A DNA stretch of 64,000 nt from Sesamum alatum. Lineage: Eukaryota > Streptophyta > Magnoliopsida > Lamiales > Pedaliaceae. The position numbers were made by a program, and so were the translations under genes. Every line of letters starts with the position of its first letter. The first letter of the stretch is position 1. Below the pieces are notes generated by a model, which was not told where the DNA came from, ran no database searches, and worked only from the letters and a program-made list of their open reading frames with translations. Location: assembly GCA_034509735.1 (NCBI GenBank), contig JACGWO010000005.1, positions 24,670,383-24,734,382 on the forward strand, given 5' to 3'. This document shows positions 1-10,862 of this stretch, piece by piece.

Positions 1-532
1 ATGAAAAATTTGGGAGATTGGATCTCTTCTTTTGTGTCTCAAATTCAATCAATTCCCATTAGATCTGCTATTCTAAATCTACAAAGTAAGAACTCATATT
101 TCAATTTTCTATATGTTTCTACCCGTGGCCTTTTTTTTTTTATTTTCCTAAAACCCCTGATTTATTAGTTGAACCCCAATTCTATTTGTACAAGAAATTT
201 GTTTCTTGATTCCAAAAATCAGAGTGAATTTTGATTCGCCGTCAATTTTAATTTCTTCCCTTCTTCGAGCCCAAGGTTTTGTTCGTGCATATACATTTAA
301 ATTACCCTCTAAGAGTAAAATTTTTGAAAACTGATTATTTGGGTTGCAACAATTGTCTTGACGTGAAATTGTCGAGGAAGACAAAAATGGATTTCTTCAA
401 TTTCGTTTGCTTTTTGTTATTTTTTAAAAATAAAAAATAAAAAAGTTTAATATAAGCCCATCAAACTAATGAAAAAAGAAAAATTGTTGGATTTCATTTA
501 TAATCAATTTGTCTTATTATTGGGTAATATTT
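1..532. other. AT-rich flank, no gene recognised
   Basis: Low-complexity AT-rich DNA between the window edge and the first Mutator-like element. The open frames here are short and show no recognisable domain. The last nine bases (524-532) are one copy of the target-site duplication of the neighbouring element. Confidence 0.5.
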
Positions 533-618
533 GGGGAAAAATACAAAGACCCCTATGATATTGGGAATGTTCAAAAACCCTTGTAAAATTAAAGTATCAA
601 TTACACCCCCGTGATATG
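533..618 (+). repeat. MULE-A left terminal inverted repeat
   Basis: Pairs with the reverse complement of 5635-5725. The best match is the inner half, where AAATTAAAGTATCAATTACA here corresponds to AAATTAAAGTGTCAATTACA in the right end. The outer half is more diverged and has small indels. Confidence 0.85.
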
Positions 619-1097
619 CAATAAAATTTGAAAAAAACCCTCTGAGGCCTGGGTTGGTGGTACACGCGCGTTGACTATGGCTGAGAGTCTGAAGAGTGTC
701 TTTTTTTTTTTACATTTTTGCCCTCTCCCCCCTCCCCCCCCCCCCCCCACAAATATTTTTAAGGCCTGCATTTGTCCTCTTACCCCCAATCGTGTTCCCC
801 TCTTTCTTGCATGACCAATCTACAATTTTTTTTCCTTCAAACTTAGCCATATTCGCACAATCAATTGAACAACAAAAAAAAAAAAAAGATCGAGCATGCA
901 AGGAAATGCGCGGTTTGAGGTTTTCAGCTTCACCATTTTGGAGATGCAATTCAAAGGCAAAAATTAGGGTTATGGAATTCTTAACAAAACCTTCTAGATG
1001 TAAGTGGTATTTTGTTCCAGATTTCAAGTTTGTAATTATTTTCAGTGGGTACAACCCGAAAGAGCAACATGGGTACCAAGTGAAATTATGGTGAACT

Positions 1098-1319
1098 TTG
1101 ATTTTGGAACCACACATTGGACGGGGGAAGGATGTGTTTCTGCCGTACGAAGATGAACAAGATGGGTTTGATATAGATGAAGTGGTGTCGAAAGTGTTAA
1201 ATTGTGGGAGATCAAATATAACTATTAAAGGCAACAAAAAAGTGGTTAGCAGTGTTATTTTTTGGATAGGAGTTAGTGTGGTTCTATACTTTTTGGCTTT
1301 TATTCTGTTAATGAAGTAA
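1098..1319 (+). pseudogene. Small ORF with a C-terminal membrane segment, inside MULE-A
   Basis: A 73-residue frame on the strand opposite the transposase. It is acidic in the middle and ends in one clear hydrophobic stretch (about residues 51-71) followed by Lys, like a tail-anchored segment. The preceding frame (about 900-1094) reads into the same region after a stop and may be its broken N-terminal half. Some plant MULEs carry a second small gene with a GRF-like zinc finger and a C-terminal membrane span. No clear zinc-binding set is visible here, so that identity is a guess. It could equally be a chance ORF or a captured host fragment. Confidence 0.3.
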
Positions 1320-1440
1320 ATTTTAAGACTTACTGAAATGTTCTTTTAATTTTCCAAAATTGGCAAATAGTTTTATTTTGTGATGACATTAAATTATTGC
1401 TGGAATTCTTTTTTCTATACACCGGAAAACACTGAGAAAT

Positions 1441-1620
1441 TTGTGCACACTTTGACTATTTTTACAAATTTTAAAGTCTTTTTAATAGGGATTTTTTAAT
1501 TTTTGGTACATTTTTATATGCAATGGAAAAATACTGAGAATGTCCAAAAAATGTACCAAAATTTAAAAAAATCCCTATTAAGAAGACATTAAAAAACAGT
1601 CAAACTAACCAAATTGTGCA
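1441..1620. mobile_element. Short foldback (MITE-like) element inside MULE-A
   Basis: About 180 bp forming a near-complete hairpin. The left arm (about 1441-1531) runs from TTGTGCACACTTTGAC through AATAGGGATTTTTTAA to TTTGGTACATTTTT. The right arm (about 1538-1620) carries the complements AAAAATGTACCAAA, ATCCCTATTA and GTCAAAC...TTGTGCA. There is no coding capacity. The flanking poly-A on the right blurs any target duplication. Confidence 0.7.
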
Positions 1621-2065
1621 AAAAAAAAAAAAAAAAAAACCTCTATTGCTTCAGTTTTCAGGTTGTTGTGTGCCGAAAACACAATAGTACCATAAAATAT
1701 ACATACAAAAACATCACAATAAACAATGTTGGCCGAAAAAACAACAACGAATTTGCAAAACAACAATACAGTTAAAAAAGTTCAACATCCCTATTCCAAA
1801 AAAACTTTCAAAATACTTTCATGGCCCCGATGGCCTTTTCTTGGACTTCTCCTTAATTCTTTCCAAAATTCGGGAAATTGATGGCCTTTTGTTTCTTCTT
1901 ATATTTGTAGGTCATCATAGTCTTGCTCCAGCAGCGTCTCCCATCAAAGCAACATTTCTAGGTCCTTGATAACCAATTTCTTGCTATTAATTTGCAAAAA
2001 AAAAAAAAAAAAAAAAGAAGCTATTGCAGAAAAGAATAAAAGTTAGGAATAACTATTAATAGAAC

Positions 2066-4620
2066 TTACAGTAGATGCAAGTGTGCTTGTGGGGTTTGTG
2101 ACTGTAGATGGTCCTCTTGCTGTTTGTGCATTCTGCATTTCAAAAGGTAAACTGCACATGCATGGCAGCAAGGGTAGCCATTTAACTGAAACATGCCACA
2201 AGTGCATGGCTTTTTTTCAAGATCCAACACATACATATCTAGGAAATGATCTACTTCATACTCATCCATCCCACACCACACTGTAAAACAATTTCGAGCC
2301 ATTAACTGCTTCTTCTCGATTGTTTTAGAACATTAAGGCAAATTTCTCCCTCAAACTTCTTCACCCCTTCCCTTTTTTGTTGCAATCTTGTCATCAATTT
2401 ATTTCTAGTCCATTCAAACATTGTGATCATTGGCTTATCTCTAGCATCACATATGTAATTATTGAAGTTTTCACTAAGATTGTTCATCAATATGTCACAT
2501 TTACTATGCAAAGGGAAACAATCCCTATACCAATGTTCTGGATTTTATTTTTTCAGCCATTCAGAGGCTGTCTCAACTTCAGGTTTCTTTTTGGGGTCAA
2601 TTTCTTCAATTTCTTTTTATGAATCTTTCAAAATCATTTTTGTTTGCTATTGATGCGAATTTTCTAAAGAATTGTTTTAGTTCATGGGATTTGAATTTCA
2701 TTTTGAAATTCTAATACATATGCCTAAGGCAAAATCTGTTCAGAATTAGGCACAAGATCTTTTAATGCCTCAATGATGCCTTTTTGCCTATCAGAAATGA
2801 AAGACCACATTGAGGACTCCAACCCTCCTATATCATCTAACAATTCCACTAGAAACCAAGTCCATTTTTCCTTGTTTTCTATCTGAACTACAACCATAAT
2901 AATAGGAAACATGTTTTAAGGAAGCAACAATCTAGGCTAATGATTGACCTACAAGTACTTAAAAAGTCCTTTTTTAAATGTCCAAAGACTTACATACATT
3001 TTATCAAATATTGGTGGTACTGAATCCTCAATTTTCTTAATGATCAGCTTGCTGTCAGGGCTAAATTTTCTCATTGTCTCAAGTTCCTCCCTTCTAGCCC
3101 TTGAACTTTTTTTTTTACTCACTTCAACCTTGCATTTTCTTTAAAATTGAATCTTTTCAGCTTTTGAAGTAGAATATTTGGATGGTCTCTAATTGCAGAT
3201 TCCATCCTTTTGGCCAGATATGAAGCTTTTGCAAGCTTGTTATCTTATGTTCTGGCACATGTGTGAGCCCTTTGTATGCATTTGATTTGAAATTCATCAT
3301 TCATTACTGGAGGCATGAATCATCCAATTACATCCTTCAAATTTGTATTTTGCAGTCACCCTTGTTTTCTCATTTTTTATGTATTCAATATCGAACCCTT
3401 TCTCAATGCACCAATCTCTCAAAACCTCCCTGAAATATTTTGCATTATGAAATTTCATCCCAACAACCAATTCACATGTCTTTATGTTTGTGGATTCTTT
3501 AAAAAACCATGTTTTGGTTGTGAATCTTCATTATTAGAATTAGAAAAACTCTCAAGTTCATCGCATTCAACAACATCACTAAACCAATTTTCATTTTCTT
3601 CATGAAATTTAGTCTGAAATTCTAGTTTTTTCATTTTCTTCTTCGTTACTCTCATTAAATCTTTTTTTTAATTGGATTGTTGTTCAAGAATATATAATCA
3701 TCACTTGACCCTTGAATGTCTTCTAAAACAAGACTTGGGGTTTCACTATCACTATCACTTGAGGCCTAATTAGGTTGCAGATAGTCCTCATCAGAAGAAT
3801 CATCAAATTCTGATGAGGACTGATTTTTAGCATAAGAAATTTTTCTTTTTCCTTTATCAGGCCTCACATTCTGAGGTTGAAAATTTTCAAATTCAGAATT
3901 CTCAGTTCGAATATTTTCATGTGCTTCAAGTTTTACCTCCTACACCACCGTCCATCTCATTTTCTTGACCCTCACCATTGCCACTCTCCCCCTGTCCCCC
4001 CTGCCCCTCATACTCAACTCCATCACAAACACCCTCACACACATCCCCTATCCCATCCTTACCCTGACCCTACCCCTCACAATTCATCCTTTCCCCAACA
4101 CCTTGAAACTCAAAACCCTGCCCTTCACTATAATCTAAAATCATCATCAAAATTGACCCCATCTAACCTAATTTCTTCCATGTTGAGAGAAAACTACATT
4201 ACTATCTTTATCTGGTGCCTGAATTGGAACACAATCAATTTCTTCTACATAAATTTCAACAAGCAAGTCTATCCCCCTATATTTATTCTCCAAATAATTT
4301 ATGCAAATTTCAGGGCATTCATGGTTAATGACCTTAGACCTATTTCTAATGGTAGGCCAGGAACTTTATAGTAAAAGTTCAATGTGCCTTTTTTATCACC
4401 CAATCTGTCATACAAGTTTCCTAATCCATATAGACTTAGGAAATCAATATATATCCCTTCAAATACCCTTTTATCCCCCTACATATCTAGATTTATTATC
4501 ATCTATAGATCTACCACCATACCAAAAGTTTATATCATGTAACTCAGTACTATGCATATGGAAAATAAATAAAACTGGACACACTCAGTACATCATCACA
4601 GGGGGGTGGGGGGTTTGACC
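2066..4620 (-). pseudogene. MULE transposase (MURA-like), broken
   Basis: Reading leftward from about 4620, conceptual translation shows a PB1-like region (KVPGLPLEIGLRSL near 4300-4375). Then comes a low-complexity and acidic linker (about 3600-4200), and a MuDR-type DNA-binding domain near 3300-3560 (VVGMKFHNAKYFREVLRDW). A short piece resembling the catalytic-domain start (FDKMYVSLWTFKKG, about 2990-3030) is followed by a jump to WTWFLVELLDDIGG...FISDRQKGIIEAL (2724-2912). It ends with CDILMNNLSENFNNYI (2302-2511) and a SWIM zinc finger CTCGMFQLNGYPCCHACAV (2066-2302). Several frames and many stops are needed and part of the catalytic core is missing, so no active enzyme is possible. The same family occurs at the right edge of the window. 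Confidence 0.8.
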
Positions 4621-5634
4621 AATTAATAACACAAGGGGGACCACATTTAAATTTATGTTCCACAATCACAAAAAAGAAAAAAAAATGGGGACCACATTTT
4701 CCCCACTTAATATCTATTTCTAGGAAAGCACATCTCAACAAAATAAATAATCAAGAAATAGTCCACGTAGACAATATAATAACATTATGAATGGCAATAG
4801 AAACTCTAAATAGAACATATGAATGGGAATATACAAACAGATGCCAAATCCAGTAAACATAACTTATAAACTATCATAAAAGTCTAAACATAATGAATAT
4901 GCTATACATAACATAATGAATGACAATATAATAAATGGAAAATATGAATGGGGATATCAAACATACCGTCATTGTCTCCCTCACAGCACCAAGTCCTAAT
5001 GTTTCCTCTTTCTTTGGTCTTTTTATCAAATCTGTAATAAAATAAAGAAGAATCAGTTCTTAAATCGAGAAATTTAACAAAAAAAAAAAAAAAAATTTAG
5101 AAATGCAATCAAGTAGTAGATATGGGAAACCTACCTCAAATATTGTTGATAACCGAAGGCTCTTTGATTTCATCCAAACGAAACCCGAATAAAACTCTAC
5201 ATAAAAAAACTCACAGTTTTATGTTTAGAAAAATACGAAAAAAAACTAGAAAAACCCTAAATCTACCTTCGTTACCAACAAAAAGCAAAAACCCTTGTGG
5301 TGGAGTCTCGATTTCTCCCTCTCCAACAATATAAAACCCTACACAGATGGTTACTCACTTAAATACCACAAAAACTAAAAAAAAAAATCAATGAAAATTG
5401 GAGAACCTACCTTCGTTAACCTTTTTCCCTGGGGTTTTCTTAGAGTTTTTGAACAAAATTACCAAAGTTTGTCGAAGAACTAGGGTTTTCTTAGAGTTTG
5501 TCTCTCAAAAAGTTCAAAGTTCCGATCTGATCTAAGTTGGTCAACAACCCCTTCATATATATGGAGGCGCATTTTAGTTATTGCCACTGAAAAATTAGGT
5601 TCAAGTAGACCATGGGGCAGTGTGATTTTTTTTC
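4621..5634. other. MULE-A 5' noncoding interior
   Basis: AT-rich interval between the transposase N-terminus and the right TIR. It contains several AAACCCTA-like stretches (about 5230-5480) but no convincing coding domain. It would hold the promoter and leader of the minus-strand transposase gene. Confidence 0.4.
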
Positions 5635-5725
5635 CATATCACAGGGGGTGTAATTGACACTTTAATTTTCGTAGAAGTTTTTTTATAGTTTTTCATATCA
5701 CAGGCGGTCTAAATGAATTTAACCC
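5635..5725 (-). repeat. MULE-A right terminal inverted repeat
   Basis: Reverse complement of the left end, sharing the CACCCCCTGTGATATG-like segment and a GGGTTAAAT-like outer end. It is followed directly by the 9-bp target duplication at 5726-5734. Confidence 0.85.
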
Positions 5726-5842
5726 GTAATTTTTTTATTTCATATTTTATCCCAAATAATGATTTATTAGTACACATAAAATAAAACTATCACATAATAA
5801 TCAATCTTATTAAATTCTCCTAGAAATATATATGTACTTCAT

Positions 5843-6728
5843 AGAGTTAATTGCAAAATTAGTCCCACGGTATAAGTCTCTTTGCAACTTTAGTCCCATG
5901 CTTTTGGAAATAGCCAAATTTAGTCCCAAACTTTAACATTTTTTTGAAAAACTAGTCCCGCCGTTAAAAATATAACTAAAAAATCAGAAACATGTTAGGA
6001 TGACTAGTTGAAGGTGGGGGTTGACTGGGAAAACAGGTTTTGCGGGGCAGTTAATTGCAAAATTGGTCCCACACTTTAACATTTTTTTTTGCAGAATTAG
6101 TCCCACCATTAAAAATGTGACAGAAAGGCCACGTACTTAGCATGTGGTTGTTAGTGTTACCGGTTTAGGGCGAGATTGGTAGTTTTAGGTTAAGGGAGGA
6201 ATTTGGTTAAAAAAAACTTTTACCCATTTACCCAACTCAATAAAAATTGAGGAGAGAGAAAATCACTTTGTTTCTTCCCAAAACAAAACCGTTATCCTCT
6301 TTGTCGACTGAAATTGAATCCGAAGGCGACTGACGTGTGAAGACGCGATTGTCCCTTGTAATTTTCCTGCACCCAACTGCATCAGCATGATCCCTCAAAT
6401 ATAGAACAACAGTTGTTCCCTTAAATGCAATACAAGTCCTAAGCCACAAAAGGCGACAAAGCAGGCATAAGGAACCATAATTTTTTTTAGCAAAAGCATA
6501 AGGGACAACGAAAAACTCGACAAAGTAGGCAACAAAAAAATTCTCATATCTCAAAACATAAATACATCAACTCCCAAAAACATAAAACAAATATGCTTTT
6601 CTTCAGTAATCTTCACCAAATACACAAAAAAATTCAAAAAAAATATAGACTTCTACATATCATAATCTTCAGTAAAGTCTTTATTCTTTTTCAGATTGTT
6701 TGGGTATTTTGCTGAAGGTTACTAAATA

Positions 6729-6763
<35 letters not shown>

Positions 6764-7175
6764 GTTTTTGAGAGTTGATGTTTTTATGTTTTGAGATATG
6801 TGAATTTTTGTTGCCTACTTTGTCGAGTTTTTCGTTGTACCTTATGCTTTTGCGAAAAAAAATTTATTCCCTTATGCCTGCTTTTAGGGGACCCGTAATA
6901 CCTTTAAAGGAACAATTGTTATTCTAAATTGGAGTGATCATGCTGATGTAGTTCGGTGCAGGAAAATCACAAGGGACAATAGCGTCTTCACATGTCAGTC
7001 GCCTTCGGATTCAATTTCAATCCTAACGTGTTTCTAATTTTTTTGTTATATTTTTAACGGTGGGACTGATTTTGCAAAAAAATGTTAAAGTGTGGGACTA
7101 AATTTGGCTATTTCCAAAAGCATGGGATTAAAGCTGCAAAAGGACCTATACTGTGGGACTAGTTTTGCAATTAAC
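5843..7175. mobile_element. Giant foldback element, probable non-autonomous MULE
   Basis: A 1.33-kb near-palindrome. Outer arms of about 130 bp (about 5843-5970 and 7045-7175) begin with TTAATTGCAAAATTAGTCCC and its complement. Inner arms of about 285 bp (about 6300-6575 and 6755-7020) also pair, sharing for example GAATCCGAAGGCGACTGAC and CTCGACAAAGTAGGCAACAA. The left arm has extra DNA (5970-6290) with a second partial copy of the terminal sequence near 6051-6115. The single-stranded loop is about 6580-6750 and ends in an AT microsatellite. The flanks GTACTTCATA and GTACTTTCATA look like an imperfect 9-11-bp duplication, which favours a Mutator-type origin. No protein is encoded; the minus ORF at 6237-6554 is a by-product of the arm. 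Confidence 0.75.
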
Positions 7176-8950
7176 TCGTACTTTCATATAGAGGGTATAG
7201 TTGTCTGTGCATGATTTTCCTAGCGGATACTTAATGGATTCTGTTAGTTGGGTACTAAAGTGAGAATTTTGACAAACTCGTGTATCAATTATGTCATTTG
7301 AAAAAATTTCGATATTGAATTGACATCAAAGATCAAACTCGGGTATCAAAATAATTTTCACTCCTATTTTTTGCTAAAGGAGAGCCAAACCTCCACGTCT
7401 CCCTTGAGCTGCCACACTTATTCTAAACATATCAAACTTCCTCTCTACAAATCAATCTATTTATCATTACACTTTGTCTCTAAGAGAAAGATTAAGGAGG
7501 GGCGTTGTCTTCGGATGATATATCTGAGACCCTAAATTGTCCAAGGGGCCTATATCCCTTAACGATTCCAGCCTAAGATACTCATGGCCCTAGGCTGATC
7601 AAAGACTAACCCTTGTTATCCGCCTCACTATGCCAAATACCTAAAGGAACAACAAACATGTCTCTTGTTTCTCTGTCAAAGTTAAGAACAATCAAGTTTG
7701 GCAGATCCCAATCAATGAAAAGAAACCAGTTGTTAAGTTCCAAATAAATGAAATAGTTTGCCACACACTAAGATGCGTGAAGGGGAAAACCAGAAAGTAG
7801 GAGGAAAGGTGAGTGGAGAAGATTGAGGATGGTTAGAAAGATGTCTTGGCACAAGGTTTGACGTTGGCCACAAGGAGCGGAGAACAATAAAACCCTAAAC
7901 ACCCATTCGATAGGAGAAAAAATTTATTGCAAAAGAGGTATAGTTATGAAATATAATTCTAAATCTTTGTAATTTCATGTATATAAATGGTGATGATAAA
8001 ATATATTTATATATGATTCATCCTATATTGTTCAAATAGTATAATGTATCATTGAGATATGATACAATGATGTAGCAAGGTTTGAACATAAAAATATAAA
8101 AAATAAAAAATTATGTGCATAAGAAGAATGCACTTGGTTAATTGATAAATATTAGTCTAGGGACACCAATACATGTATGTTGGTTTTGGTTAATTGATAA
8201 ATATTAGTATAGGGACACCAATACATGTATGTTGGTGTTTATTAGAAAATGAATACATTGACCAATCTGGCCAATAAGTTCCTAATTTTAAATGACACAT
8301 TATTAATTATGAAATTTTTTTCTCTAATATTGCAAGATAAATCTTCATATTTAAGGAATTCTTAGTCGTCATGCATTTTATTATTAAAATTATATAACCT
8401 ATGCTCTTCATTTTTCTCCATTGATGGTGAAGTCAGTGGTGTTACTGGATGGTTATGGTTAAAACGTAATTGAGAAGGCAATTGCAATGATGATAACAAA
8501 TATAAAACGTAGTTGAAAGTGTTGATGCGTGGTCGGAGGACATTTTGCGAATCACCTATTTGTTATGAGACAGATCAGTTGAAAGTGTATACTCCATATA
8601 CGTGGAACAATTACCTAGATACACCTGATTACATGCCAAACCAAAGTAATAAACTACCAGAAATCGATGGCTTACAAAGGAAACATATTTTACCACTTCA
8701 AACCACGGATTTGTCTCCACAAATTGCGACACGAATCTTACCTCGAGAAGTACAAGTAAAGTCAACTACAAGTACTACTACAAAAAGTCCCCAAGCAGGA
8801 ACTATCGTCCCTTATACTATATATCCCATTAGAAAATATTATTACAACGCCTGTTAAAGCTTTTACCACAAGATCACATACTCCCAACCATGGCACCAGG
8901 TCCAATCAACCAACCTCACCAAGAAGAATAGAATCCACCTAGTACCACCT
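7176..8950. other. No recognised gene; AT-rich unique-looking DNA
   Basis: No transposon termini or known domains seen. An open frame at 8513-8857 (114 codons, Thr/Ser/Pro/Tyr-rich) has no motif I recognise and no convincing gene context, so I do not call it a gene. Confidence 0.4.
8136..8239. repeat. 52-bp tandem duplication
   Basis: Two adjacent copies (8136-8187 and 8188-8239) differing at about two positions, each containing AGGGACACCAATACATGTAT. The high identity shows a recent local duplication. Confidence 0.85.
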
Positions 8951-9164
8951 TGATCTTGTATGACATATATAGGATTTTGTACATAATTGAGGGATTAAAA
9001 TTGATAATTAAGAAAATATAAATTTATTATAAGTTATAGATTGAAACTTGGATATATTAAAATTTGAAGGGAATAAATTAGAGCTTTATAAATTATTTGG
9101 AGGCAAATTATATAAATTAAGGAATTAGGGGACGTAATGAAAATTTTAAAAAAAAATTAAATTA

Positions 9165-9200
<36 letters not shown>

Positions 9201-9961
9201 AGTGGAAAGTTGGCATGTGGTTGCCAGTGCCTTACCTATATACTATGTATTATCTTATACAATTTAGGATTTAAAACACAAACATACACACTTGATGGAG
9301 GAAAAAAAAGTAGACGTAAGATATTCGTTTAAATTTATTAATATATTAATATTATTTGATTGGTGCATTCATTAAATGTAATTCATACTATCCAATTTAA
9401 TGTTTACACCGAAAATTTTTATGAATTTGACTATTTATAAATTAGTGATGGATTAAATATCTCATTTTCCTACGAATGTTACAGTTGGATAATTAAATAA
9501 CTTGATTTATTAATTTATGCATTGGTATAATTGATTTAATTAATTTCATCGGGTTTAATAACCAAATATTTAATAGTATCCACGAGTGTTTAATTAATTA
9601 CTATATAGTGAGGAACTAACGAAAACTAATAGAAATATTAAAAAATTATATTTAAGAAATATTAGAAAATTATGTTTGAAAATTATTATATTTATTAAAA
9701 AAGAATATGAGATTTTTGCAATAATTTAATTTAGGGTTGTTATAAAGAATGGTACCTATAAAATTATAAAGTGGTTTGATAATATAAATCCTAGTGAGTT
9801 AAATGTTAAATAAATATATACCTGGAAAGCTTAGAATAACTAGAAGAAAATGGAACGGGTGTTTGAATTTCGATATAAAAGAAATATTAGTGGAATATAG
9901 ATGAATATTATTTAATATTTTATTGAGAATATAGATATTCTCGATATATTGATTATACATA
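8951..9961 (+). repeat. Degenerate Gypsy-type LTR, left part
   Basis: Weak similarity to the reverse complement of the 2.9-kb Gypsy LTR at 57196-60129, clearest near 9820-9850 (GGAAAGCTTAGAATAACTAG against GGAAAGCCTAGGATGTCTAC). It runs up to the CACTA insertion site and resumes on the far side at 20019. The left boundary is not defined. Confidence 0.4.
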
Positions 9962-9974
9962 CACTACAAAAAAA
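9962..9974 (+). repeat. CACTA-1 left terminal inverted repeat
   Basis: CACTACAAAAAAA, the canonical CACTA terminus, preceded by ATA. Confidence 0.95.
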
Positions 9975-10610
9975 GCAGGAATAGGAACGGATAGAGACGA
10001 CCGTTCCCGTTACCGTTTCTAATAGGAACGGTTCAAGGAATAGTTGTGGAACGGTAAACCCTTGATGACGTCAGTATCATGGTAATTGTAATACAATTAA
10101 TAGGAACGGGTAGGCCGTTCCTATTAGAGTGCCAACATATGTGAGCCAATTTGTACACGTATAACTGTTCCTAAAATGGACCTAATATATTTTGGACTTC
10201 AATTTGGAACACATGAGTGAAATTTGGAACGGTAAGTCGACCGGGAACACTTACTGTTGCTATATAGGTTCCAATGGCCGGGTCTATTCGGACCGGTGGA
10301 CTGACCGTTCCAACATGTAGTCCTACATAAGACCTTTTACGCCATGGGCAAAAATGTAATGCAATTACCATTCCAAATTGTGGGTATATAGTAAGTGCAA
10401 TGTGGTTACAATTACCGTTCCCAATTGTACTCCAATTAAGAACGGTCCTTTTTGGTGTGCCTCATACCGTTCCTAATATGCGCTAACGGCTATATTACAA
10501 CAGTAATATTACCATTCCTGTTACCCCTCCTGAGGCCGTTCCTAAAGCTGGAACAACGGCTATATTTCAACGGCTAGTTTTGTGTTCCAAATAATATTCC
10601 AATGCCCGTT
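9975..10610. repeat. CACTA-1 5' subterminal repeats
   Basis: Numerous copies of a core GGAACGGT and its complement ACCGTTCC, with variants such as CCGTTCCTA, in both orientations at roughly 20-60-bp spacing. In En/Spm elements this is the region bound by the TNPA-type protein to bring the ends together. That role is known for the family and inferred here. Confidence 0.85.
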
Positions 10611-10616
10611 CCAATA

Positions 10617-10862
10617 TTTTCTATATATATGTCCCCTTCTTTGTCATTGTTCTTATAATTACTCTCCAACTCATTTTGTTGTAACTCCCCCCTTTATTCT
10701 TTATACGAAAAATCGAACATACCAATTACCGAGCGCGAATTTTGCATTGATATTGATAGGTGTTTTGCTCAGGTAAGTATGCAAAATTCTGTTATTTTTG
10801 TATATATATATATATAATATACTCTCGTCATTTAATTGCGTACTGTGGTGAATTATACGTAG
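10617..10862 (+). promoter_or_regulatory. TNP2 promoter, leader exon and 5'-UTR intron (CACTA-1)
   Basis: A TATATATA box near 10621-10629 follows the subterminal repeats. The putative leader ends at a consensus donor CAG|GTAAGT (10772/10773), and an acceptor TACGTAG ends at 10862, eight bases before the start ATG at 10871. CACTA-2 keeps the same acceptor context just before its ATG, which supports the splice model. Confidence 0.6.

Larger units (their letters stand above)
533..5725 (-). mobile_element. Mutator-like element (MULE-A), degenerate, PB1-domain type
   Basis: A 5.2-kb DNA transposon bounded by terminal inverted repeats of about 90 bp and by a 9-bp target duplication, GTAATATTT (524-532) and GTAATTTTT (5726-5734), with one mismatch. 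Nine-bp duplications and long TIRs are typical of the Mutator superfamily. The minus strand carries remnants of a MURA-type transposase in the expected order: PB1-like region, acidic linker, MuDR-type DNA-binding domain, fragments of the MULE catalytic domain and a SWIM zinc finger. Many stops and a deleted catalytic section show it cannot make transposase. A short foldback element lies inside its 3' part. Confidence 0.85.

Noticed and set aside
696..1237. Overlapping ORFs on both strands with Gly- or Pro-rich ends
   Set aside because: The Pro and Gly runs come from the C homopolymer at 726-748; only the 1098-1319 frame has any structure and it is listed with low confidence.
8513..8857. 114-codon ORF as a novel gene
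   Set aside because: No recognisable motif, no promoter or intron context, and it lies in repeat-rich degenerate sequence; it cannot be supported.
9170..9198. AT dinucleotide runs as functional sites
   Set aside because: Similar TA/AT microsatellites occur at 6728, 10800, 27698, 57594, 59716 and 63520; they are ordinary simple repeats.
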